Source of the DNA: CAXMMR01 sp963692975
Lineage (GTDB): Bacteria; Pseudomonadota; Alphaproteobacteria; Acetobacterales; Acetobacteraceae
Direction of reading: 5' to 3'
DNA: 64,000 bases
Assembly (NCBI GenBank): GCA_963692975.2
Contig: CAXMMR010000007.1
Span: 173,868 to 237,867, forward strand
Shown: piece after piece, positions 43,904 through 51,577 of the stretch
Layout of the letters: every line of letters starts with the position of its first letter
Numbering within the stretch: the stretch's first letter is position 1
Translations under genes and position numbers: made by a program
Notes under the pieces: model-generated
What the model was told of the DNA's origin: nothing
What the model saw: only the letters and a program-made list of their open reading frames with translations
Databases searched by the model: none

Positions 43904-44226
43904 CGACGCTCCGGTGCGTTGCCGCCATGGAAGCGGCCGAAGTGCCGCGCGAGCAGGAGCGCCGTCAGCAGGCCGTCCGATCCGAGCGCCACCGCGTCGC
44001 CGGTCTCCCTGAACCCGAACTCGCCGACGCGGCAGACCAGGACATAGCCAACGACGATGTTGAGCACGCCCCACAGCACGTAGACGGTCGACGAGGAGAG
44101 GCCCTGCCCTGGCGGCTTGGCGAACGGGCTCTGGAACGGTTGCCCCACCATGCCGCTGACGAAATGCGGGATCGCGTTGGCCAGGACGGCGCCGCCGAGA
44201 ACGTAGGCCAGGAGCGGCCCTGGCAT
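43900..44226 (-). CDS. Uncharacterised small membrane protein
   Basis: 108 residues from MPGPLLAYVLGGAVLANAIP. N-terminal hydrophobic helix, conserved-looking block HFVSGMVGQPFQSPFAKPPG then GLSSSTVYVLWGVLNIVVGY with a second helix, and a third near DGLLTALLLARHFG. Start and stop are tightly coupled: 1 nt from the isochorismatase stop and overlapping the MFS start. Function not recognised. Confidence 0.7.
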   Translation of the reverse strand: MPGPLLAYVLGGAVLANAIPHFVSGMVGQPFQSPFAKPPGQGLSSSTVYVLWGVLNIVVGYVLVCRVGEFGFRETGDAVALGSDGLLTALLLARHFGRFHGGNAPERR

Positions 44227-44227
44227 C

Positions 44228-44791
44228 TTAGGCGCGCCTCGCCGGCAGAAGATCAATGATCTCCTGGCTCGTGCCGGTCTCGCCGAGCCGCGGGAAGACG
44301 TTCCTGATGCTGTAGTCGTGCGCCTCGGCGCGCATGTCGGTCATGGCGTCGGTGGCCAGGCTGACGTTGAAGCCCAGCTCGTAGGCCTGACGCGCCGTCG
44401 CCTCGACGCCGGTTCCAGTGGAAACGCCGGCGATCACCACCTGGGTGGTGCCCCGAGCTTTCAACCGCATCTCGAGGTTGGTGTTCGCGAACGCGCCCCA
44501 GCTCCGCTTCGTCACGACGATGTCGTCGGGTTGCTGGTTCAGCTCCGGGATGAGGTCGGTCCACCCCTCCGGGCGGGCACCCGTCGAACCAGGTTGTTCC
44601 GTCCGTCCTGGCGCTCGACCAGCGACGTTGACGAGCACCACCGGCAGGCCCCGCGCGCGGAAGGCGTCGGCCAGTGCCCGCGCATGCCCTATGACATCGG
44701 CAATAGGATGGATGGCGGGCAGATCGATGATGCCCTTCTGAAGGTCAATGACGATCAGCCCAGTGTTCGGGTCGAGCGTGCTCAGCGGCAT
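44228..44791 (-). CDS. Isochorismatase-like hydrolase lacking the usual catalytic cysteine
   Basis: 187 residues from MPLSTLDPNTGLIVIDLQKG, with AGGAGG just upstream. Catalytic aspartate position in VIDLQKG and lysine in VVTKRSWGAFANTNL. The segment that normally carries the nucleophilic cysteine reads VIAGVSTGTGVEATARQAYE, with glycine in its place, so classical amidase/nitrilase chemistry is unlikely. First gene of the three-gene cargo operon with a membrane protein and an MFS exporter. Cytoplasmic; substrate unknown. Confidence 0.82.
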   Translation of the reverse strand: MPLSTLDPNTGLIVIDLQKGIIDLPAIHPIADVIGHARALADAFRARGLPVVLVNVAGRAPGRTEQPGSTGARPEGWTDLIPELNQQPDDIVVTKRSWGAFANTNLEMRLKARGTTQVVIAGVSTGTGVEATARQAYELGFNVSLATDAMTDMRAEAHDYSIRNVFPRLGETGTSQEIIDLLPARRA

Positions 44792-44949
44792 GGGATCCTC
44801 CTCAAATCCAAGACCAAGGCTAAGAGTGTCCCGGCCTAGGCGGACGGGTTTGTGTAGGGCGTGATCAGCCATCCGTCGGCACATTGTCTCTGCCTTGAAT
44901 GCTCCAGCGGTCAATCAGTCTGCGGAATACTGAAGCTCCAATGGCACCG

Positions 44950-45168
44950 TCAAAAACCATAAGACCAGCGACAAGGGCTCCCGACTACCGCGTCTTCGCC
45001 GGCTCCGTGGAGTTCGGCGCCGCCTGGAAGAAGACCTCCAACGACGGCCGCGACTAGCTTTCGGTCAAGCTGGACGACCCGAGCTTTCCCGCCCCGATCT
45101 ACGCAACCCTGGTCGAGGGCGAAGACGACGCGCACAGCCTGATCTGGTCCCGCCGCAACGGCGACTGA
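44950..45168 (+). pseudogene. DUF736 relic
   Basis: A remnant of the small DUF736 protein common on alphaproteobacterial integrative elements. From 44983 the frame reads DYRVFAGSVEFGAAWKKTSN, DGRD, then TAG at 45055-45057 where a tyrosine codon is expected, then LSVKLDDPSFPAPIYATLVE and SLIWSRRNGD with a TGA stop. Just upstream, SDKG-type codons are visible one frame away, and the N-terminal half is missing. Non-functional. Confidence 0.72.
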
Positions 45169-45497
45169 CCGGAACCGCGGCGCGCCGGGCACACTGCGCG
45201 ACATCGTTCGACGGCAGCCTTTGCCCGGCTACCTGCTGTTCGTAGAAACGACGAGCGCCAGGCGCGTCCAGCTTGCCTTCGAGCGGCATCAAGCCGCGGC
45301 GAGAGACACAAAACCGTGCAAGATGAGAAGCTCAGCGAAGGGCTGCGACTCCGCCCTTGGGCACAATCTTCATCTGCCAATGGCGCGAACAGGCAAGGCC
45401 CGGGCCGAACGTCGTCGCAACCGTGACGTTACATGAGGCTGCAATCCTGTTGGCACGGCCGCTTGACGGGTGAGCGGCGCCGCAGCGGGGCTGACAA
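45169..45497. other. Right boundary region of the island, no gene
   Basis: 329 bp holding the presumed attR and the spacer before the next gene. No convincing coding region. The chromosomal core resumes after the attR. Confidence 0.5.
45346..45364 (+). other. Probable attR: imperfect copy of the tRNA-Phe 3' end
   Basis: CGACTCCGCCCTTGGGCAC matches the tRNA-Phe terminal 19-mer except two T/C differences, in the same orientation, 5.65 kb downstream. It encloses the integrase, ParB, DUF2493, DUF736 and cargo genes. Confidence 0.65.
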
Positions 45498-46046
45498 ATG
45501 CGTCTAGATAGGCTGCACCGTTTCCACAGGGCGGCGCTGGTCACGGCAACACTCGTCGGCGCCACTCCGCTGCTCACTTGCAGCTCGGCCTGGGCCCAGA
45601 GCGCCAACCCAGCCGATCAGGGCAATCCAGGCACAGGCGAGCCGCAGCTTGGCGGCGGGTCGCGCCATCAGGGCGACCACAGCAACCGGCATGCGCGGGC
45701 GGCGGCGGCGTCGCCCCGGCTGACGGAGCTCAAGCCGCAGGTCGATCCCTGGCCGCGTCTGGATGCGGGAGCGACAATCTGCCGCAGCCTGCCGGACCTG
45801 CAGCAGCTCGCCAGGCTGCAGCGCAACCGAGACGACGTGCCAAGCGTGCGTCCATCCTGCAGCATCGTCACGGCCATGGTGCCGATCAGCATCGTCTCGC
45901 GGGTCGGACCCGGCGCGACCGAAGTAACGATCGACGGCTCCCAGCCCGAGATGGCCTGGACCAATGCCTGGCTACCCGATCGGGCAGCCGTCAGCGCTCA
46001 GCCCGCGGGCGACGTCGCGCTCGGGCGGCATGAGGGACAGAGATAG
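45498..46046 (+). CDS. Secreted hypothetical protein
   Basis: 182 residues. N-terminal signal peptide: basic start MRLDRLHRFHRAA, hydrophobic LVTATLVGATPLL, with a likely cleavage after SSAWA. The mature part begins with a low-complexity Gly/Gln/His segment, followed by a more ordered stretch TELKPQVDPWPRLDAGATIC and LPDLQQLARLQRNRDDVPS, with two cysteines. No family recognised. Base composition fits the core genome. Confidence 0.6.
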   Translation: MRLDRLHRFHRAALVTATLVGATPLLTCSSAWAQSANPADQGNPGTGEPQLGGGSRHQGDHSNRHARAAAASPRLTELKPQVDPWPRLDAGATICRSLPDLQQLARLQRNRDDVPSVRPSCSIVTAMVPISIVSRVGPGATEVTIDGSQPEMAWTNAWLPDRAAVSAQPAGDVALGRHEGQR

Positions 46047-46056
46047 CCGAAGGAGG

Positions 46057-46290
46057 GAGGAAAAGGCCAGGGCTCTGCCCTGGACCCGTCACGCGCAGCG
46101 TGCAGTCGCACGACGGGCCGTGAGGCCCCAGACCCCATCTAATAGGAGCGTCAGGCTAAATATCTTGCTTGGCGAAGCCCTTCAGTCCTCGTCCAGCCGG
46201 CACCGACCTCGTCCTCCGCGCACGACTAACAAACGGATTTTAAAGGCTTCGCCTTTAATCGGGTCCAGGGGCGAAGCTCCTGGCCTGGCT
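46057..46290. repeat. Modular composite hairpin repeat, reverse, with extra hairpin module
   Basis: AAAAGGCCAGGGC/GCCCTGGACCC, the extra module GTCACGCGCAGCGTGCAGTC then GCACGACG, GGCCGTGAGGCCCCAGACCCC, the middle module TCTTGCTTGGCGAAGCCC at about 46160, then GGATTTTAAAGGC/GCCTTTAA and GGGTCCAGGGGC/GCTCCTGGCC. It ends next to the yacG stop. Confidence 0.88.
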
Positions 46291-46293
46291 TCA

Positions 46294-46449
46294 TCACTCG
46301 TCCTCAGCCGTCGGCTCGGCCGAGCCGGGCACGACGTAGCCCTCCTTGAACCAGCGGCCGAGGTCGACATCGGCGCAACGCTGCGAGCAGAACGGCCTGA
46401 CATCGTTCTGCGTCGGCCGGCCGCAGATCGGGCATTTGGCTGCTGTCAT
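46294..46449 (-). CDS. yacG: DNA gyrase inhibitor YacG
   Basis: 51-residue zinc protein. Four-cysteine site CPICGRPTQNDVRPFCSQRC at residues 6-25, then ADVDLGRWFKEGYVVPGSAE, the conserved YacG C-terminal segment. Known family members bind GyrB and inhibit gyrase. ATG overlaps the stop of the upstream ribonuclease gene (ATGA). The infA/maf/rng/yacG neighbourhood is typical of Alphaproteobacteria. Confidence 0.92.
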   Translation of the reverse strand: MTAAKCPICGRPTQNDVRPFCSQRCADVDLGRWFKEGYVVPGSAEPTAEDE

Positions 46450-47561
46450 CGCTCCTCGATCCTCCACTGTGCCGGCGCCAGCTCGGGCGCGGCGCGAAGC
46501 GCAAGCGCCGCCCCGGTCGCCTGCCTGAACGCCGCCAGTGCCGCGGCGTCGCGCTCCAGGGCGACAACGACGCGAGGCGCGGCGACCAGCACCGCCTGCC
46601 GCGGCGCCAGACGCGCGAGCTGCCGCAGCCCGGCGAGCCCGGCCGCATGCGGCCCGGCGAGCAGCTCATGCAGTGGCGGCCGCACTCTGGCGCGGACGAT
46701 CTCGGCAAGGCCGAGCGCGGTGAAGCCGAGCAGCCGCGGGCGCAGCGGGTCGCCGGCCAACGCCGCCTGCAGCGCCGGCCCCAACGAGGCGCGGCGCGCG
46801 CTCGGCATGCCAGCGAAATCCACCAGGATCGCGCCGGACAGGTTGCGCAGCCGGATCGCGCGGGCAAGGGCGGGCAGGGCGGCGCGGTTGGCCGCCCATT
46901 GGGCCGAGGCCTTGTCCTGTCGCGCGCCGCTGGCCGCCGCCATGTCGACATCGATCGCGACCAGCGCCGGCGTCGGGCTGATCTGCGCCCGCAACCCGCC
47001 CGGCAGCGCCAGCTCCGGCTCGCCGAGCGAGGCAACCTCGTCCCACACCGGATCCGCCTCGATCGCAGCGTCGGCGACCAGCCGCACGCGCTCCGCCAAG
47101 GCCGGGCGCAGCCGCGCGACCATCGCCGCATCGGCGGCCAGCAGCTCGGCCGCCGGATGCTCGAGCGCCAGCCGCAGCACCGCCTCGGGCGCCGGCGTGA
47201 CCAGCCGTGCCGGCGCCGCCGCAACGACGTTTGCGGCCGCCATGCCGCCCGCCGCCGCCAGCCGTGGCCCCTTGCCGCCCTGCGCCGAGCGCGTCACCCG
47301 CACCAGCACGTGGTCGCCGACGCCCGGCACGCCGCCATCGCCGGCGCTGCTGTCGGGCAGGAAGCCCACCGCGTCGTGCAGGGCGACAAAGGCGCCCGCC
47401 ATCGCCGGCGCCACCGCGCTCACCCGGCCGACATGCAAGGCGCCGACCTGGTCCGGCGCCCCTGGCCGCCACAGCCCATACTCTTCCAGCACGTCGCCAC
47501 GCAGCAGCGCGACCCGCTGCTCGCCCGGGCTCGTGGCGACCAGCAGCCGCAGGCCGCTCAC
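46446..47561 (-). CDS. rng: Ribonuclease E/G family protein, short form
   Basis: 371 residues from a GTG overlapping the maf stop (GTGA). N-terminal S1-like part (VGRVSAVAPAMAGAFVALHD, AVGFLPDS). The catalytic RNase E/G core includes ALVAIDVDMAAASG, AARAIRLRNLSGAILVDFAG-like segments (seen as LARAIRLRNLSGAILVDFAG) and LGLAEIVRARVRPPLHELL. It is shorter than Escherichia coli RNase G (489 residues) and lacks the zinc-link and long C-terminal tail. A second, full-length RNase E/G gene is expected elsewhere (inference). Confidence 0.85.
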   Translation of the reverse strand: MSGLRLLVATSPGEQRVALLRGDVLEEYGLWRPGAPDQVGALHVGRVSAVAPAMAGAFVALHDAVGFLPDSSAGDGGVPGVGDHVLVRVTRSAQGGKGPRLAAAGGMAAANVVAAAPARLVTPAPEAVLRLALEHPAAELLAADAAMVARLRPALAERVRLVADAAIEADPVWDEVASLGEPELALPGGLRAQISPTPALVAIDVDMAAASGARQDKASAQWAANRAALPALARAIRLRNLSGAILVDFAGMPSARRASLGPALQAALAGDPLRPRLLGFTALGLAEIVRARVRPPLHELLAGPHAAGLAGLRQLARLAPRQAVLVAAPRVVVALERDAAALAAFRQATGAALALRAAPELAPAQWRIEER

Positions 47562-48121
47562 AGCAGCCGGTAGCCCCGCCCGCGCAGCAGCTGCGCCGTC
47601 TCCCACAGCGGCAACCCGACGACGCCGGTGTAGCTGCCGGAGAGAAAGCGCACGAAGCGCGCCGCCGAGCCCTGGATCGCGTAGCCACCCGCCTTGCCGC
47701 GCCACTCGCCGCCACGAAGATAGGCGTCGCGCTCGGCGTCCTCGAGACGGGCGAACCCCACCACGCTCTCCGACAGCCGGGCCGAGCAGCGCCCGTCGCC
47801 CAGCAGCGCCACCGCGGTCAGCACGCGGTGCCGCCGTCCGGAGAGCAAAGCGAGACAATGCTGCGCCTGCTCGGCCGTCTCCGCCTTGGGCAGGATGCGC
47901 CGGCCGCAGGCGACCACCGTGTCGGCGGCGAGCACCAGCGCATCGCCCGCCGCGCAGGCTTGCGCCTTGGCCAGCGCCAGGCGCTCGGCATGCGGCCGGG
48001 GCAGTTCGCCAGGGCGAGGCGTCTCGTCGATGTCGGGGGTTTGCACGGCGTCGGGAACGATGCCGATCTGGGCCAGCAGGGCGAGCCGCCGCGGGCTCGC
48101 GGAGGCCAGGATCAGGCGCAT
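47558..48121 (-). CDS. maf: Maf-like nucleotide pyrophosphatase
   Basis: Hydrolyses non-canonical or canonical NTPs to monophosphates. 187 residues from MRLILASASPRRLALL, the standard Maf N-terminus; an ATG five codons upstream is also in frame. Conserved ASASPRR loop, LVLAADTVVACGRRILPKA, and GYAIQGSAARFVRFLSGSYT followed by GVVGLPLWET. Situated between infA and rng. Translation is coupled to rng by a 4-nt overlap. Confidence 0.95.
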   Translation of the reverse strand: MRLILASASPRRLALLAQIGIVPDAVQTPDIDETPRPGELPRPHAERLALAKAQACAAGDALVLAADTVVACGRRILPKAETAEQAQHCLALLSGRRHRVLTAVALLGDGRCSARLSESVVGFARLEDAERDAYLRGGEWRGKAGGYAIQGSAARFVRFLSGSYTGVVGLPLWETAQLLRGRGYRLL

Positions 48122-48155
48122 GGCGGCGGCCGCCAAATTCCGACGCGAAAAGATC

Positions 48156-48260
48156 TTACTTGAAGCGACCCTGCTTGAAGCGGCCCTACTTGAAGCGACC
48201 CTACTTGAAGCGACCCTACTTGAAGCGACCCTACTTGAAGCGACCCTACTTGAAGCGAAA
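48156..48260. repeat. Seven 15-bp tandem units at the infA stop codon
   Basis: Seven contiguous units of the type CTACTTGAAGCGACC on the plus strand, from 48156 to 48260; five are nearly identical and two carry substitutions. On the coding strand each unit reads GGTCGCTTCAAGTAG, i.e. a copy of the infA terminal codons and TAG stop. The unit at 48246-48260 is the true infA end. Confidence 0.93.
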
Positions 48261-48464
48261 CGTAATCCGTCCCTTGCTCAGGTCGTACGGCGTCATCTCG
48301 ACGTTGACGCGGTCGCCGGCCAGCACGCGGATGCGGTTCTTGCGCATCTTGCCGCTGGTATGCGCCAAGATCTGATGCTCGTTGTCCAGCTTGACCCGGA
48401 ACATCGCGTTCGGCAGCAGCTCCGTCACGGTGCCGCTGAACTCGATCATGTCTTCCTTGGACAT
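48246..48464 (-). CDS. infA: Translation initiation factor IF-1
   Basis: 72 residues: MSKEDMIEFSGTVTELLPNA start, then FRVKLDNEHQILAHTSGKMR and IRVLAGDRVNVEMTPYDLSK, ending GRITFRFK. A complete OB-fold IF-1 binding the ribosomal A site. The stop codon and last four codons are the first unit of a 15-bp tandem array extending downstream towards maf. In-frame TAG stops recur in every unit, so read-through would be stopped repeatedly. Confidence 0.98.
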   Translation of the reverse strand: MSKEDMIEFSGTVTELLPNAMFRVKLDNEHQILAHTSGKMRKNRIRVLAGDRVNVEMTPYDLSKGRITFRFK

Positions 48465-48574
48465 TCCACCTCTGGCTGAAAAATTCGGATTGCGTTCGGG
48501 GCCGGAACATGAGCGCGGGCTCCTGCCGGTTCAAGCACGATACGGCGCGGGCTTGGGCGCGCCGGCCAGCCTCG

Positions 48575-49912
48575 TCAAGCGACTTCTGCGTCACCCAGTC
48601 GTGCGCCGCCCCCTCCTGCGGAGGCCTGGCCCAGCCGCAGCGCGATGCTGCGGGCATGCGCGCCCAATCCCTCCGCCTCGGCCAGCGCGACGGCCGCTGG
48701 TCCGACGGCTTGCAGCGCCGCGCCGTCCGCCGCCACCCAGGTCGTGCGCTTGAGGAAGTCGAACACCGACAGGCCGGAGGCGAAGCGCGCCGTGCCGCCA
48801 GTCGGCAGCACATGGTTCGGCCCGGCAACGTAGTCGCCCAGCGCCTCCGGGCAGTGCCGGCCGAGGAAGGCCGCGCCGGCATGCCGGATGCGGGCGAACA
48901 GCGCCGCCGGCTCGGCCGTCATCACCTGCAGGTGCTCGGGCGCCATGCGGTCGACCAAGCCGACAGCCTCGTCCCAATCGGCCACCAGGATGATCGCGCC
49001 GTGGTCGCGCCAGCTCGCCCCCGCGATCGTCGCCCGGCCCAGGCTCGCGAGCTCGCGCTCGACCGCCGCCGCCACCCCGTCCGCGAGCTTCGGATCGTCG
49101 GTGATCAGCACCGCCTGCGCCGCCTCGTCGTGCTCGGCCTGCGCCAGCAGGTCCACCGCGACCTCGCGCGGGTCTGCAGCACCATCCGCCAGCACGACCA
49201 CCTCGGACGGCCCGGCGATCGAGTCGATGCCGACGGCGCCGAACACCTGCCGCTTGGCCTCGGCAACGTAGGCGTTGCCCGGCCCGACGATGCGGTCGAC
49301 CCGGGCGATGCTCTCGGTGCCGTAGGCCAGCGCCGCCACCGCCTGCGCGCCGCCGACGCGGTAGATCTCGCTCACCCCGGCGCGCCGCGCAGCCGCCAGC
49401 ACCAGCGGGTTCAGCACTCCGCCCGGGCTCGGCACGCACATCGCGACGCGCGCGACCCCCGCCACCCTTGCCGGGATCGCGTTCATCAGCACCGAGGACG
49501 GGTAGGCCGCCTTGCCGCCTGGAACGTACAGTCCGACCGCGTCCAGCGCCCCCCAGCGCAAACCAAGACGCAACCCGGCGGCATCCACCGTCTCGATGTC
49601 GGCCGGCAGCTGCAGCCGGTGGAACGCCTCGATGCGCCGCGCCGCGAGGTCCAGCGCGGCGACGAGCTCGGCCGAGACGCTCGCCGCGCCGGCCTCGATC
49701 TCCTCGGCGCTGAGCCGCAGCTGTTCCGGCGTCACCGCCATGCGGTCGAACTGCGCCGTGAGCCGGCAGAGCGCCGCGTCGCCGCCCGAGCGGACCTGGC
49801 CGATAATGTCCCGCACGGTGCCGTCCACCTGCGCGCTCGACCCACGCGCCGTCTCCAGCAAGCCAGCGAACGCGGCGGCGAAGCCCGGCTCGGCCGTCGC
49901 GAGCCGCCTCAT
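48575..49912 (-). CDS. hisD: Histidinol dehydrogenase
   Basis: NAD-dependent zinc enzyme for the last two steps of histidine synthesis. 445 residues. GLYVPGGKAAYPSSVLMNAI near residue 130, VGPGNAYVAEAKRQVFG near 215, SIAGPSEVVVLADG near 235, and FLGRHCPEALGDYVAGPNHV followed by LPTGGTARFASGLSV near 345-375. The ATG overlaps the hisG stop by 4 nt. The hisG-hisD-infA order is usual in Alphaproteobacteria. Confidence 0.97.
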   Translation of the reverse strand: MRRLATAEPGFAAAFAGLLETARGSSAQVDGTVRDIIGQVRSGGDAALCRLTAQFDRMAVTPEQLRLSAEEIEAGAASVSAELVAALDLAARRIEAFHRLQLPADIETVDAAGLRLGLRWGALDAVGLYVPGGKAAYPSSVLMNAIPARVAGVARVAMCVPSPGGVLNPLVLAAARRAGVSEIYRVGGAQAVAALAYGTESIARVDRIVGPGNAYVAEAKRQVFGAVGIDSIAGPSEVVVLADGAADPREVAVDLLAQAEHDEAAQAVLITDDPKLADGVAAAVERELASLGRATIAGASWRDHGAIILVADWDEAVGLVDRMAPEHLQVMTAEPAALFARIRHAGAAFLGRHCPEALGDYVAGPNHVLPTGGTARFASGLSVFDFLKRTTWVAADGAALQAVGPAAVALAEAEGLGAHARSIALRLGQASAGGGGARLGDAEVA

Positions 49913-50604
49913 CCGCCGCCGCCCAGCGCCTGGCGGAACCGCCTGATCCAGCCGCCGACCAGCTCCGGCTGCGTCTTCAGCGCGGTGCGGTTGACGATCA
50001 GCCGCGAGGTCACCTCGGCGATCACCTCGGTCTCATGCAGCCCGTTGGCCCGCAACGTGGCGCCGGTCTGCACCAGGTCGACGATCAGCCGCGACAGCCC
50101 CAGCCCCGGCGCCAGCTCCATCGCGCCGTTCAGGTGCACCACCTCCGCATGCACGCCGCGGCGCGCGTAGTGCCGCCGGGCGATGTTCGGATACTTCGTC
50201 GCCACCCGCACCTGCGACCAGCGCTGCGGGTCTTCGTAGGGCGCGTCGACCGACTCGGCGACCGACACCCGGCAGCGCCCGATGCCGAGGTCGAGCGGCG
50301 CGTAGATCTCCGAGTAGTCGAACTCCATCAGCACGTCGGCGCCGCAGATGCCGATCTGCGCCGCGCCGAAGGCGACGATGGTCGCGACGTCGAACGGGCG
50401 CACCCGCACCACGTCGAGCCGCGAATGGTTGGTCGGAAAACGCAGCCGGCCGCTGTCCTCGTCAACATAGTCCGGCGCCGGCGCGATCCCGACGGCGCCG
50501 AGCAGCTCGGCGCACTCGCGCAGGATCCGCCCCTTCGGCAGCGCCAGGATCAGCGGCTGCGTCTGCTCGGGCGCAAGGTCGGCGACGGGGAAGGGGGCGG
50601 TCAT
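49909..50604 (-). CDS. hisG: ATP phosphoribosyltransferase, short form
   Basis: First enzyme of histidine synthesis. 231 residues from MTAPFPVADLAPEQTQPLIL. LILALPKGRILRECAELL near residue 17, PFDVATIVAFGAAQIGICGA near 68, ARRHYARRGVHAEVVHLNGA near 145, and the PRPP site GLSRLIVDLVQTGATLRANG near 170. It lacks the C-terminal regulatory domain, so it is HisG-S type and should need HisZ, which is not in this window. Confidence 0.96.
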   Translation of the reverse strand: MTAPFPVADLAPEQTQPLILALPKGRILRECAELLGAVGIAPAPDYVDEDSGRLRFPTNHSRLDVVRVRPFDVATIVAFGAAQIGICGADVLMEFDYSEIYAPLDLGIGRCRVSVAESVDAPYEDPQRWSQVRVATKYPNIARRHYARRGVHAEVVHLNGAMELAPGLGLSRLIVDLVQTGATLRANGLHETEVIAEVTSRLIVNRTALKTQPELVGGWIRRFRQALGGGG

Positions 50605-50638
50605 GGCGCGGACGGGTAGCATTGCGGGGTGGAGGAAG

Positions 50639-50718
50639 AAAGGCGAGGGGCGTCGCGCCTCGACCCCATCGTCACGCGAATGCGTGCTGCGCACGACGGC
50701 GAAGCCTTTTGAAATCCA
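50639..50718. repeat. Modular hairpin repeat, left half with extra hairpin module
   Basis: AAGGCGAGGGGC/GCGCCTCGACCCC followed by module GTCACGCGAATGCGTGCTGC then GCACGACGGC, then GAAGCCTTTTGAAATCCAAT. No right half. In the divergent hisG-HdeD spacer. Confidence 0.85.
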
Positions 50719-50791
50719 ATTTTTGGGTTTGGCGCGGTCGGGCGGATTGCGCGTTAGGCCAGGCTGGGCAGGCCTGCCCGAAGGAAACCTC

Positions 50792-51367
50792 ATGCTCGCA
50801 CCCAGCCTTGTCCCCGGCGGCGCCTTTGGCAGCGCGACGCCAGCCCGGTCGGGCTGGTTCATCGCGCTGGGCATCGTCTTCATCCTGCTCGGCGTCCTCG
50901 CCTGGCTCGACGTGGTGGCGACAACGATCGCCAGCACGGAGATCATCGGCGTGCTGCTCATCGTCGCCGGCGGCGTCCAGCTTGCTCACGCCTTCGCCCA
51001 CCGCGAGATCCCGACCGCGGGGCGCTGGTTCTCCGCCCTGATCGGCCTGCTCTACATCCTGGGCGGTATCGCCATCATCGCCGAGCCGGTCGCCGGCTCG
51101 CTGCTGCTGACCGCCTTTCTGGCCGCCTGCCTGATCGTCGTCGGCATCGCGCGGGTGATCTGGGCGGGCGGCCACCGGCGCCTGCGCGGCTGGTGGGGCC
51201 TGCTGCTCAGCGGCGCCGTCACCCTGCTGGTCGGCGTACTGATCTACCTGTCGCTGCCCTGGTCCGGCCTGTGGGCGCTCGGCACACTCGTCGCCGTCGA
51301 GCTGGTCATCGGCGGCATCTCGGCGCTCTCGTTCGGGCTGTCGCTGCGTCGGGTCACGCATCAGTAA
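50792..51367 (+). CDS. HdeD-family membrane protein
   Basis: 191 residues from MLAPSLVPGGAFGSATPARS, with AAGGAAA upstream. Six predicted membrane helices in the HdeD pattern: WFIALGIVFILLGVLAWLD, IIGVLLIVAGGVQLAHAFAH, ALIGLLYILGGIAIIAEPVA, and LLLTAFLAACLIVVGIARVI, followed by two more. HdeD is linked to acid resistance in E. coli; a role here is not shown. A hairpin repeat starts right after the TAA stop. Confidence 0.85.
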   Translation: MLAPSLVPGGAFGSATPARSGWFIALGIVFILLGVLAWLDVVATTIASTEIIGVLLIVAGGVQLAHAFAHREIPTAGRWFSALIGLLYILGGIAIIAEPVAGSLLLTAFLAACLIVVGIARVIWAGGHRRLRGWWGLLLSGAVTLLVGVLIYLSLPWSGLWALGTLVAVELVIGGISALSFGLSLRRVTHQ

Positions 51368-51572
51368 GGTAAGGCCAGGGGCTTTGCCCCTGGACCCCAT
51401 TAAAGGCGGAGCCTTTAAAATCCATTTATAAGGTGTGCCTGTTGGCGAGGACGGAGCCGTTGGCAGAAGGTTCAACGGCTTCGCCAAGCAAGAAAAGCAA
51501 GGCTAGGCACCAAACGGATGGGGGTCTGGGGCCTCAGGCCCCAGCGGGTCCAGGGCAGAGCCCTGGCCTTTG
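51368..51572. repeat. Modular composite hairpin repeat, forward, complete copy
   Basis: GGTAAGGCCAGGGGC/GCCCCTGGACCCC, AAAGGC/GCCTTTAAAATCCATT, the middle module GGCTTCGCCAAGCAAG at about 51478, GGGTCTGGGGCC/GGCCCCAG, and GGGTCCAGGGC/GCCCTGGCC. It lies between the convergent HdeD-like and murA genes and nearly touches both stop codons. Confidence 0.9.
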
Positions 51573-51577
51573 TCCGT

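Noticed and set aside
44792..44949. A regulator gene upstream of the isochorismatase operon
   Set aside because: The spacer is only about 160 bp with no convincing helix-turn-helix coding sequence.
48156..48260. 15-bp array as a CRISPR or coding repeat
   Set aside because: Units are contiguous without spacers and each contains an in-frame TAG on the infA strand.
45964..48375. 803-codon open frame on the plus strand across yacG, rng and maf
   Set aside because: Starts in a hairpin repeat and ends in the infA 15-bp array; low-complexity Arg/Ser/Ala translation. The minus strand carries recognised genes.
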